DNA of 64,000 nt, from the NCBI RefSeq assembly GCF_035934735.1, contig NZ_CP142396.1, positions 1,798,001 through 1,862,000 of the forward strand. Reading direction: 5' to 3'. Every line of letters starts with the position of its first letter. The stretch's first letter is position 1. Position numbers and translations under genes: made by a program. This stretch comes from Sedimentibacter sp. MB31-C6 (GTDB lineage: Bacteria > Bacillota > Clostridia > Tissierellales > Sedimentibacteraceae). The notes below the pieces were generated by a model that saw nothing but the letters and a program-made list of their open reading frames with translations, did no database searches and was not told where the DNA came from. Shown one piece after another: positions 25,562-33,487 of this stretch.

Positions 25562-26242
25562 ATGAACAAAAATAGTACAGCTAAACAATTTGATAAAGTC
25601 TCATTAGAATATGATTTTGTAGTTTCATTAACTGAGAAAGAGGATGATATTCTTCTTGAAAACATGCCTAAACAAAGAGGTAAAGTGCTAGATATAGGTT
25701 GTGGTTCTGGGAATAGGTGTATTTTATTATCCAGATATTTTGAGCAAGTAGTTGGAATTGATATATCGGATTCATTTTTACAAATAGCCGAGAAGAAGAA
25801 AAATATTAATGGCATAAATAATGTTTCGTTTATAAATATGAATGCTGATGAAATGTACTTTGAAGAAAAGTTTGACATGATTATCAGCCGTACAACATTC
25901 CACCATCTTGATATTGAAAATGTACTTAGCCGTTGCATTTCATTAATCAACAATGGAGGAGTCATATATATCAAAGATAATGTTTCAGAAAACCCTACTC
26001 CTGCCAAATGGACATATGTTGTTGGAGCATTATTGGAGTTTTTACCTAACTGGAGGCGTTATGGGCTAAAGAATGCTCAAAGAGTCTTTTCTCATAGCGT
26101 TTCGAGAGAATGGCTTTCGCATTTGGCTGAAGATAGATATTTATCAGAAAGTGAATATTATAGAATCTATGAAAAATACCTTCCAGGTTGCTTTTTTATA
26201 AAGGAAGGATGGGCGATGAATGTGATTTGGAAAAGTAATTAG
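25562..26242 (+). CDS. Class I SAM-dependent methyltransferase
   Basis: This 226-residue enzyme has the Rossmann-fold motif I VLDIGCGSGNRCILL near residue 43 and motif II VVGIDISDSFL. FDMIISRTTFHHL lies at motif IV and GGVIYIKD at motif V. The class resembles UbiE/small-molecule methyltransferases rather than DNA or rRNA enzymes. The substrate is unknown. GAGGTG precedes ATG. With the preceding transglutaminase-like gene it forms a two-gene island inside the conjugation operon, closed by a terminator. Confidence 0.85.
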   Translation: MNKNSTAKQFDKVSLEYDFVVSLTEKEDDILLENMPKQRGKVLDIGCGSGNRCILLSRYFEQVVGIDISDSFLQIAEKKKNINGINNVSFINMNADEMYFEEKFDMIISRTTFHHLDIENVLSRCISLINNGGVIYIKDNVSENPTPAKWTYVVGALLEFLPNWRRYGLKNAQRVFSHSVSREWLSHLAEDRYLSESEYYRIYEKYLPGCFFIKEGWAMNVIWKSN

Positions 26243-26268
26243 TTTACATGATATATAGTTATATATAG

Positions 26269-26297
26269 CCTTACACTCTAAATGTGTAGGGTTTTTT
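26269..26297 (+). terminator. Intrinsic terminator before virB4
   Basis: CCTTACAC pairs with GTGTAGGG (one G-T pair) over a seven-base loop, followed by six Ts. It insulates the two inserted cargo genes from virB4. Confidence 0.7.
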
Positions 26298-26332
26298 AAT
26301 GTATAAAAAAGAAAGGGAGGCAAGAGAATGTT

Positions 26333-28153
26333 ATGGTGAAAAGGCGAGTATCTATCATCGAAGATGAAAAAATCAAAACCTTTATAGACATGATAGCTCC
26401 ATCCATCATCAAATTTAACACAGACCATTTTATCTGTGGCAATACCTATAGATGTGTATGGGCACTCAGGGAATACCCAACAAGCACCAGTGAGCAAGCA
26501 ATTCTTCGTCATTTAGGGGAGAAGGATGGTGTAACTCTTAGAATATATACTAGGCAGGTAACTCCAAGTGAAGAAAAGAAAATCATTCATAATGCAGCTA
26601 ATAAAAATAGGATGAATACCGATAATACAAATGATTTACAGCAGACTGTAACAGCAGAAAGCAATCTACAGGATGTTGTGACCCTTGTATCAGAAATGCA
26701 TAGGAACAGAGAACCACTACTTCACTGTGCAGTATATATCGAACTTATTGCAAGTGATTATGATAGCTTGAAGTTATTGCAGACGGATGTACTTACAGAG
26801 CTTGTAAGAAGTAAATTAAATGTAGATAGGCTTATGCTCAGGCAACAGCAAGGCTTTTTATGTGTAGGTCCAACGGGCAGGAATATATTTGGAAGCCAAT
26901 TTGAAAGGGTACTTCCAGCATCTTCCGTTGCCAATCTTTATCCCTTTAACTATTCAGGAAAGACTGATAGCAATGGCTTTTATTTAGGCAGGGATAAATT
27001 TGGTTCAAATATTATTGTAGATTTTGATAAAAGAGATGATGATAAAACTAATCCTTGTATTCTAATCCTTGGAAATTCAGGACAAGGGAAAAGTTATTTA
27101 TTAAAGCTGATATTATGCAATATATTAGAATCAGGAAAGAATGTCATATGTCTTGATCCAGAGCATGAGTATGTAGAACTAGCAGAAAATATAGGTGGGT
27201 GCTTTGTGGATTTAATGAGTGGAGAGTATATGATAAATCCATTAGAACCAAAAACCTGGGATGAAGGAGGAAGTCCGCATGACAAGGATGCCCCTATAGC
27301 ATTCAGACAAGCCACCAAACTAAGCCAGCATATAAGCTTTTTAAAGGATTTCTTCCGGTGTTATAAAGATTTTGATGATAGGCATATAGATGTAATAGAA
27401 ATTATGCTTGGCAAAATTTATAAGAAATGGAACATCAGTGACAGCACCAATTTCAGTCAATTAGAATCATTTGATTATCCTATTTTATCAGACTTATATA
27501 CCTTGATAGAGGAAGAATACAAAGGCTATGAAAAGGGAAAGTATCAGCTCTATACAGCAGAACTATTACAAGAAATCTTACTAGGACTTCATTCAATGTG
27601 CCAAGGAGCGGAAAGCAAATTTTTCAATGGACACACAAATATAACTTCAAATAGATTTATTGTATTTGGTGTAAAGGGGTTATTACAAGCCAGCAAAAAT
27701 GTAAAGAATGCATTGTTATTTAATGTATTATCCTTTATGTCAGATAAACTACTTACAGAAGGAAATACTGCAGCAGGGATAGATGAGCTATATCTGTTCC
27801 TTACCAATCTTACTGCAATAGAATATATACGTAATTTTATGAAGCGAGTGCGAAAGAAAGAATCAGCGGTAATACTTAGCAGTCAAAACCTTGAGGACTT
27901 CAATATTGAAGGAATTAGGGAGCTGACAAAGCCACTGTTTTCTATTCCAGCACACGCTTTTTTATTTAATGCAGGAAACATTGATAAGCATTTCTATATG
28001 GATACTCTACAGCTTGAAGAGTCAGAATACAATCTGATTAAATTTCCTCAAAGAGGGGTTTGCTTATATAAATGCGGCAATGAAAGATATAATTTGGCTG
28101 TCCATGCTCCAGCATATAAAGAAAAATTATTTGGAAAGGCAGGCGGCAGATAG
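26333..28153 (+). CDS. virB4: VirB4-family conjugation ATPase
   Basis: This 606-residue ATPase energises the type IV secretion channel. The N-terminal 230 residues are the VirB4-specific region. The P-loop is ILGNSGQGKSYLL near residue 246, followed by NVICLDPEHEYVEL. The Walker B region is AAGIDELYLFL and a later stretch is ESAVILSSQNLEDF. There is no membrane helix. The start ATG overlaps no gene; GGGAGG lies about 12 bases upstream. The stop overlaps the GTG start of the next gene. This is one of the firmest assignments of the conjugation module. Confidence 0.9.
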   Translation: MVKRRVSIIEDEKIKTFIDMIAPSIIKFNTDHFICGNTYRCVWALREYPTSTSEQAILRHLGEKDGVTLRIYTRQVTPSEEKKIIHNAANKNRMNTDNTNDLQQTVTAESNLQDVVTLVSEMHRNREPLLHCAVYIELIASDYDSLKLLQTDVLTELVRSKLNVDRLMLRQQQGFLCVGPTGRNIFGSQFERVLPASSVANLYPFNYSGKTDSNGFYLGRDKFGSNIIVDFDKRDDDKTNPCILILGNSGQGKSYLLKLILCNILESGKNVICLDPEHEYVELAENIGGCFVDLMSGEYMINPLEPKTWDEGGSPHDKDAPIAFRQATKLSQHISFLKDFFRCYKDFDDRHIDVIEIMLGKIYKKWNISDSTNFSQLESFDYPILSDLYTLIEEEYKGYEKGKYQLYTAELLQEILLGLHSMCQGAESKFFNGHTNITSNRFIVFGVKGLLQASKNVKNALLFNVLSFMSDKLLTEGNTAAGIDELYLFLTNLTAIEYIRNFMKRVRKKESAVILSSQNLEDFNIEGIRELTKPLFSIPAHAFLFNAGNIDKHFYMDTLQLEESEYNLIKFPQRGVCLYKCGNERYNLAVHAPAYKEKLFGKAGGR

Positions 28154-28665
28154 TGATTATTGAAAAAGATCAGTGGTTTAAAACGCAGGAAAAAATTGAA
28201 TCTTGTAGAAAAGGAAAGCAAGGCATTATGGATGATTTGAGGGTATGTATCAGCTACACTCCAGATAAAGATAATGACTTGCTTTGTTTTATGGAGCAAT
28301 ATCTAAAGGCAGAAAAGAAGAATCGACCAAGATTATTGAAACAGATAAAGTACTGTATCAATGGTGAGGAATATGAAAATCCATTCCTTGCATATAACCA
28401 GTATGGTGAAGGGCATATTGATAAGTTCAACAGTATTCTTAATGAATATATTGACAAACTAAAGCTCTCTGATGGAGATCCCATGAAGATATCTAAAATT
28501 ATTGAAAGCACTATATTAAAGATAAATGAACTCCATGATCTATGTCATGGTCAGCTTATAGATGCTTGGAGGAATGAAAGACTCACAGAATATATTATAA
28601 CTGTTTCTCAATATGCAGGGTTTCAAAATGCTAAGGACATCATCGAAGGGAAGAAACAATGGTAA
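28153..28665 (+). CDS. Hypothetical helical protein of the conjugation operon
   Basis: This 170-residue protein starts at GTG, which overlaps the virB4 stop. It is rich in lysine, glutamate and isoleucine, is predicted mostly helical, and has no signal peptide or membrane segment. I do not recognise a domain. Its tight coupling to virB4 and the amidoligase gene suggests a cytoplasmic role in the transfer apparatus or in the modification pathway that follows. Confidence 0.6.
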   Translation: MIIEKDQWFKTQEKIESCRKGKQGIMDDLRVCISYTPDKDNDLLCFMEQYLKAEKKNRPRLLKQIKYCINGEEYENPFLAYNQYGEGHIDKFNSILNEYIDKLKLSDGDPMKISKIIESTILKINELHDLCHGQLIDAWRNERLTEYIITVSQYAGFQNAKDIIEGKKQW

Positions 28666-28677
28666 GGTGGTGGATAT

Positions 28678-29721
28678 GTGGATTTAAGAGAGCAGAAGAT
28701 TGGAATTGAAGTTGAAATGACAGGCATAACAAGAAGGAGAGCTGCTGAAGTAATTGCTGAATATCTTGGCTCTACTGTTAATCATGAAGGAGGGGGTTAT
28801 GGTACTTATAGTGTAAGAGATAATGAGGATAGGAAGTGGAAACTTGTAAGTGATGGTAGTATTAAGTGTCAGAAAAGGGTGGGAAATAGAAAGCAATTAG
28901 CTGACAGAGAATATAGTGTGGAGCTTGTCAGTCCTATCTGCAGGTATGAAGATATAGAAAAGGTACAGGAGATGATACGAAAACTAAGAGAGGCTGGAGC
29001 CTTCAGTAATAAGTCCTGCGGAATCCATATTCATATCAATGCGGCACCATTTGAAGCTTATCAGCTTAGAAATCTTGTGAATATTGTAGCAGCAAAAGAA
29101 GATATGATATATAAAGCATTAAAGGTAGATTCAGAGAGGGAGAATCGCTATTGCAAAAAGATTGATAAAGATTTCTTGGAAAAACTGAATAAGCAGAAAC
29201 CAAAAACAATAAGTGGAATTCAAAGTCTTTGGTATAAGGGAAGGGATGGAAGCCATCAGCATTACCATGACAGCAGGTATAGATGTTTGAATCTACATTC
29301 AGTTTTTCAAAAAGGAACAATAGAGTTTCGTGCCTTTAATGGGTCTTTACATGCTGGAAAATTAAAAGCATATATACAGTTTTGTATGGCAATAACAGCC
29401 CAAGCTTATAACCAAAGGTCTGCAAGTCCAATAAAAACTGTATCTGAAAATGAGAAATATACATTTCGTGTGTGGCTTCTTCGTTTAGGGATGATAGGAG
29501 ATGAATTTAAGACAGCAAGAAAACATCTCTTAGATAATTTAGAAGGAAATATAGCTTGGAAATCACCAGAGCAGGCAGAAGCACAAAAAGAAAGACTAAG
29601 AAAAAAGAGAGAAGAAGAACTTTTAGAAGAGGAAGAAATTATGGAAAATGAAAATAATAATATGGAAATAGCTGAGCAGGAGGAAGAATCTCCTGCTTTT
29701 ACTATGTCTATGAATCAGTAG
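28678..29721 (+). CDS. Putative amidoligase (COOH-NH2 ligase fold)
   Basis: This 347-residue protein starts at GTG behind GGTGG. Residues 5-240 match the amidoligase family related to glutamine synthetase and gamma-glutamylcysteine ligase: KIGIEVEMTG at the start, WKLVSDGSI, EYSVELVSPI, SCGIHIHINA and GTIEFRAFNGS. The glutamates and histidines in these motifs would bind metal and ATP. Such enzymes form amide bonds between a carboxylate and an amine, on peptides or proteins. A charged helical tail ends PAFTMSMNQ, carrying the shared methionine motif. A gamma-glutamylcyclotransferase gene follows nine bases later, a pairing noted for this family. Confidence 0.8.
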   Translation: MDLREQKIGIEVEMTGITRRRAAEVIAEYLGSTVNHEGGGYGTYSVRDNEDRKWKLVSDGSIKCQKRVGNRKQLADREYSVELVSPICRYEDIEKVQEMIRKLREAGAFSNKSCGIHIHINAAPFEAYQLRNLVNIVAAKEDMIYKALKVDSERENRYCKKIDKDFLEKLNKQKPKTISGIQSLWYKGRDGSHQHYHDSRYRCLNLHSVFQKGTIEFRAFNGSLHAGKLKAYIQFCMAITAQAYNQRSASPIKTVSENEKYTFRVWLLRLGMIGDEFKTARKHLLDNLEGNIAWKSPEQAEAQKERLRKKREEELLEEEEIMENENNNMEIAEQEEESPAFTMSMNQ

Positions 29722-29730
29722 GAGGTCAAG

Positions 29731-30267
29731 ATGGAAGAAACAAAGATAGATAAAGACTCAACTCATAAACTATATATTGCCTATGGAAGCAACCTAAACT
29801 TAAATCAGATGAAACACAGATGTCCTACTGCGGGAGTCATTGGAACATCGGAACTGAAAGATTATGAGCTTGTGTTCCGTGGGTCAAGACATAATGCAGT
29901 AGCAACTGTAGAACCATCTAAAGGAAGTACAGTACCGATTTTACTATGGAGTATCAAGCCTGATGATGAGAAAGCACTTGACAGATATGAAGGATATCCA
30001 AGTTTTTATGAGAAGGCTGGAGTTGATATCACCATAGGTGATCACAAAACTACAGCGATGATTTATATAATGACAGCAGGGCATAAGCTGGGGAATCCAT
30101 CAGAAAATTATCTAAAAACCATAGAGGAAGGTTATATTGATGCAGGATTTGATACAAATATTCTTCATAGTGCAGTAGAGAAAAACCAAAATAAAATAGA
30201 AGAGTTCAAAGAGATGGATGAATACGAACCTAAGCAGGTAGACATATTTGGAATGAGATGGTGGTGA
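29731..30267 (+). CDS. Gamma-glutamylcyclotransferase-like (AIG2/GGCT) protein
   Basis: This 178-residue enzyme starts LYIAYGSNLNLNQMKHRCP, the substrate loop typical of GGCT proteins. LDRYEGYPSFYEK near residue 88 supplies the catalytic glutamate region. The family opens gamma-glutamyl amide bonds and releases 5-oxoproline. Next to the amidoligase it could remove or trim what that enzyme adds. TAGGAGG precedes ATG. The end, KQVDIFGMRWW, contains a QxxIF pentapeptide like that of the D12 methyltransferase. Confidence 0.85.
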   Translation: MEETKIDKDSTHKLYIAYGSNLNLNQMKHRCPTAGVIGTSELKDYELVFRGSRHNAVATVEPSKGSTVPILLWSIKPDDEKALDRYEGYPSFYEKAGVDITIGDHKTTAMIYIMTAGHKLGNPSENYLKTIEEGYIDAGFDTNILHSAVEKNQNKIEEFKEMDEYEPKQVDIFGMRWW

Positions 30268-30273
30268 TGAAAA

Positions 30274-31383
30274 ATGGCAGATCCTGCTTCAATGGGAGTT
30301 ATTGCAAAGGCAGGAATATCGGCCTTGTCAGATGAAAGACTGAGAAAAGGAATCGGATGGACTATTGCAGCAATCCTGTCTCCTTTTATATTAATCATTG
30401 TTATTCTATGCGGGTTACTTTCAGGAACAGCAAGTCATAACAATAATGCCTTATACTTATCCTTTAATGAATCCAGTATATCAGGGAATATTCCTGAAGA
30501 ATACAAGGGACATATAGAAGATATGCGTAGGAGCTTTTTAATACTTGATGGGAAGATGGAGGAGGTAAACAGCCAAATAGAAGATGGAAATAGTCTAGAC
30601 TCAATCAGAGTTAAGGCTATTTTTTATTCCTTGTATTTCGGCGAAAATCATCCATCTAGGGTGAATCAAGGAAAGTATATCGATTGCTTTGTTACTTATG
30701 AGGAACGAACAAGAACCATAACTGATTCAGAGGGTAATGAGTATGAAGAAATTTATATAGTGGCTATCCCAATAACAAATCTATCAGAAATATATAAGAA
30801 TATAGAATTAGAGATGGGGAATGCAGTGAACTATGAAGATATGGCAAATGCCAATGAGATCTATTATAGGATAAAATATGGAACTCCTGCACCAAGTGAA
30901 GGCGATAGTTTTGCTGAATGGGAGGACTGGATACAAAGCCTTACTCCAGAAGAACTGGAGAATTTATATAATGATTTGCCAGAAGGAGAGAAAGGTTCTG
31001 AAATATTGAGACTTGCCATGTCAAGACTAGGGGATCCTTATTCACAAGAAAGAAGGGGACAAGGCAGATATACTGATTGCAGTTATTTAACCCTATGGAG
31101 CTATCGTCAGATAGGCATTAATCTCCCGCCAACTGCAGCAGAGCAGGCAAGATTCTGTGTAAATAACAATCTTACTGTTTCAAAAAATGATTTAGTACCT
31201 GGAGATTTAGTGTTTTGGAGTCATCAGCCAAATGGAAGATTTATGAATATTACTCATGTAGGAGTCTATGCAGGAGGTGGTAAGGTTATCGATGCTTCTT
31301 ATTCAAAGGGCAAGGTAGTGTACCGAAATTTATTTGATTCAAATAAACAGGTGCTGTATGGGAGACCACATATTTTAAAATAA
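30274..31383 (+). CDS. Membrane-anchored NlpC/P60 peptidoglycan hydrolase (VirB1-like)
   Basis: This 369-residue protein has one membrane helix near residue 30 (WTIAAILSPFILIIVILCGLL). An extracellular region of about 200 residues follows, then a C-terminal NlpC/P60 domain: GDPYSQERRGQGRYTDCSYL with the catalytic cysteine and NITHVGVYAGGGKVIDA with the histidine. In Gram-positive conjugation this kind of enzyme opens peptidoglycan for the channel. It lies six bases after the cyclotransferase, so the amidoligase, cyclotransferase and wall hydrolase are one translational unit. Confidence 0.88.
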   Translation: MADPASMGVIAKAGISALSDERLRKGIGWTIAAILSPFILIIVILCGLLSGTASHNNNALYLSFNESSISGNIPEEYKGHIEDMRRSFLILDGKMEEVNSQIEDGNSLDSIRVKAIFYSLYFGENHPSRVNQGKYIDCFVTYEERTRTITDSEGNEYEEIYIVAIPITNLSEIYKNIELEMGNAVNYEDMANANEIYYRIKYGTPAPSEGDSFAEWEDWIQSLTPEELENLYNDLPEGEKGSEILRLAMSRLGDPYSQERRGQGRYTDCSYLTLWSYRQIGINLPPTAAEQARFCVNNNLTVSKNDLVPGDLVFWSHQPNGRFMNITHVGVYAGGGKVIDASYSKGKVVYRNLFDSNKQVLYGRPHILK

Positions 31384-31397
31384 AAGGGGGACTCTTT

Positions 31398-31976
31398 ATG
31401 TTAATTACAAAGGCAATATTACAAAGAAAAATATCTGAATTCAATACACAAAATTGTGTAATTGAAGGTATTGAATTAATGAATGGGGATGAGTTTGAAG
31501 AATTTAGTAACAATTTATTAGAAGACAGGGACTTCATTATAGAAAGAAAAGAAGAAATGTATAGAGACTCTGAAGGACAGATCCATGTATTATTGGCACT
31601 TGATAGGGAAGGTGGAGATGGGATTTTAATTGATAGTCAAGGACACAATTATGCAAGGTATACCGCATTTATGCCAAATATAATGCCCTATATTGAACAG
31701 CAAATTTCAATAGCTGCAGGACAAATAATAAAGGAAGCTGCAGAAAATTCATCCAATGATAGCTGGGCTATTTACTTTGATGAAATAGAAGAAAACCATG
31801 GGTTAATAGTAAAAGAAAATAATGGAATAGGTACAATGCTTTTAGATGAACTGCATAGAAGAGAAGAAATTGCAGAGATTGAAATTGAAGACGAATGCTT
31901 TGATATTACCTTATATCTTGATTACTGTATTAACTTAGATGAAGAAATAAATCCAAGTCAAAATATGAAAATGTAG
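31398..31976 (+). CDS. DUF6329 family protein with Met tail
   Basis: This 192-residue acidic protein follows the pattern I know as DUF6329: IEGIELMNGDEFEEFSNNLL, then IHVLLALDREGGDGIL, then NYARYTAFMPN and GIGTMLLDELHRREEI. The family is confined to conjugative and related elements and has no known function. It ends SQNMKM, a short version of the shared methionine tail. AAAGGGGG lies before ATG and the next gene follows after 12 bases. Confidence 0.75.
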   Translation: MLITKAILQRKISEFNTQNCVIEGIELMNGDEFEEFSNNLLEDRDFIIERKEEMYRDSEGQIHVLLALDREGGDGILIDSQGHNYARYTAFMPNIMPYIEQQISIAAGQIIKEAAENSSNDSWAIYFDEIEENHGLIVKENNGIGTMLLDELHRREEIAEIEIEDECFDITLYLDYCINLDEEINPSQNMKM

Positions 31977-31988
31977 GAGGAATTGCAT

Positions 31989-32369
31989 ATGGATAATATA
32001 GAAAAGACAATTCGTATTTTAAAAATTGAACCGCAGAAATTACCTTATGAAAAGGAAATAAATAATGATTTGGAAGGTATCCAAGGAGAAGTTGAAGGAC
32101 TATTTGAATGCATTTATCTAGATGATAATTGCATATTAGTATGTAATGAAGAAGGAAAACTAAATGGAATGGAGTTAAATCGAAGGGTTGGTAATGACAT
32201 TATTGCCGGTCCTTTTTTTATTGCAGGAGATAGTTGTGATGGAGAATTTATCTCCCTTACTGATGAACAAGTAGAACAATATACAAATGAATTCAGTAAA
32301 ATTCAAGAGTTTACTGGTGAAGAACCTGAGGCACAGCCGAGAATGGAATTTATAAGCTTTGATTTTTAA
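31989..32369 (+). CDS. DUF3846 family protein
   Basis: The frame opens at a TTG at 31983, but that lies too close to the RBS; the ATG at 31989 has GGAGG seven bases upstream, giving 126 residues. It matches DUF3846: IRILKIEPQKLPYEKEI, FECIYLDDNCILVCNEEGK and NDIIAGPFFIAG. This family is frequent in phages and ICEs and is one of the proposed polyvalent anti-defence components. It lacks the methionine tail, ending MEFISFDF. Confidence 0.8.
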   Translation: MDNIEKTIRILKIEPQKLPYEKEINNDLEGIQGEVEGLFECIYLDDNCILVCNEEGKLNGMELNRRVGNDIIAGPFFIAGDSCDGEFISLTDEQVEQYTNEFSKIQEFTGEEPEAQPRMEFISFDF

Positions 32370-32385
32370 AGGAGGGAAATAGAAC

Positions 32386-32772
32386 ATGGAAAAAGTAACA
32401 CTGCAAGTGACTTTTCCAAAAGAAAAGTTAGATGCCTTAAGATTTTACATGAATGAAAAGCAGTTGACTGTTGAAGAGGAACTACAAAAGCATATTAAAA
32501 ACACCTATGACAAATATGTTCCATCTGCCACCAGAAGATACCTGGACAGAAATGATAATGGCGAGGAAATGGAAAGAGAAATAGTATCTAGAACAAATGA
32601 AAACACGTCAGAAACTGTCTCTGGAAATACAACAACTAGAGGAAGGAGAAGGGCTGGGAGAAGTCAAAGTGCTGAGGAACAAGAAGAGACAGAAACAATA
32701 AATGAAGTAGAAATTGAAGAGACATCAGACCAAACTGAGGAACAAAATCAAGGGATGACAATGAGTATGTAA
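32386..32772 (+). CDS. DUF6103 family protein with Met tail (copy 1)
   Basis: This is a 128-residue protein. The first 60 residues (TLQVTFPKEKLDALRFYM, then VEEELQKHIKNTYDKYVP) form the conserved DUF6103 core, which looks like a ribbon-helix-helix unit. A long disordered acidic and arginine-rich tail follows and ends NQGMTMSM, a clear example of the shared methionine motif. GGAGGG precedes ATG. It is one of two DUF6103 paralogues upstream of the candidate oriT, so relaxosome or DNA binding is plausible. Confidence 0.75.
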   Translation: MEKVTLQVTFPKEKLDALRFYMNEKQLTVEEELQKHIKNTYDKYVPSATRRYLDRNDNGEEMEREIVSRTNENTSETVSGNTTTRGRRRAGRSQSAEEQEETETINEVEIEETSDQTEEQNQGMTMSM

Positions 32773-32819
32773 TAGGTTTTAAATGAATTTTGAGGAAGAT
32801 AGAAGGAGGAAAAGTTTAG

Positions 32820-33074
32820 ATGAAAAAGGACGTAGTTAGGATTAGTGTTGATGCTGAAAAGCTGAGAGCTGTTAAAAGATATATGGAGAAAAAGGAAGTG
32901 GACTTAGAAGTTGAATTAGCAGACCAGCTACAAAAACTATATGAGAAGCATGTACCTATTAATGTAAGGGAATATATTGATGAGAAACAAGAAGAGGAAA
33001 TTAAGGCTAAAAGACCTAAAAAGTCAGTTAAAGCTAAGGCAGTAGATGATAATAACTCTATTATACAAGAATAA
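32820..33074 (+). CDS. DUF6103 family protein (copy 2)
   Basis: This 84-residue paralogue of the preceding gene has the same core (VRISVDAEKLRAVKRYMEK, then LADQLQKLYEKHVP), a short lysine-rich tail and no methionine motif. GGAGG lies 11 bases before ATG. It directly borders the non-coding repeat region upstream of the relaxase, which fits a DNA-binding role there. Confidence 0.75.
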   Translation: MKKDVVRISVDAEKLRAVKRYMEKKEVDLEVELADQLQKLYEKHVPINVREYIDEKQEEEIKAKRPKKSVKAKAVDDNNSIIQE

Positions 33075-33084
33075 GACAATTTTT

Positions 33085-33451
33085 GAGGGCGTACTTGCCC
33101 TTGTGTGCCATTATAAAGAGGGTGATGGCATAGTATTATACCTAATCTATAGCTAATCAAGTTTTAGGGCAAATGTGCCGACTGGCCATAGGAGAACAAG
33201 AATGGGTAAATAACTTGAGTTTCAGCTATATAATATCACAATAATTAGGATGAACCCCCCTATTGATTTTAGTGCAGGATAAAGGAAGGTGGTCAAAAGA
33301 TTCCACCTTCCAGCCACATCGCCCGGCAGTGCCGTGCGATTGAAAGAAATAAGGGAGGTGGTCGAAAAAGGCATTTTATGCTCTTGTAGGTGGTCGTAAA
33401 TGATATAAAGCCAATAAAATAGGGATTTACAGATGTCACATAGAGGTGGCC
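33085..33451. other. Candidate origin of transfer (oriT)
   Basis: About 410 non-coding bases lie between DUF6103 and the RHH/relaxase pair. They hold a perfect 9-bp inverted repeat (GGAAGGTGG at 33284-33292 with CCACCTTCC at 33303-33311), a GC-rich palindrome CGGCAGTGCCG near 33324-33334 and short inverted repeats at 33086-33101 (AGGGC/GCCCT) and 33106-33130 (TGCCA/TGGCA). Four AGGTGGTC-like iterons start near 33287, 33356, 33388 and 33444; the last reads AGGTGGCC. Read on the minus strand, 33096-33085 is AAGTACGCCCTC, close to the R1162/RSF1010 nic region TAAGTGCGCCCTC. Position and repeats support oriT; the nick site is inference. Confidence 0.6.
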
Positions 33452-33487
33452 AAGCTGTAAAACATGGGATGTTGAGGTGAGAATAGA

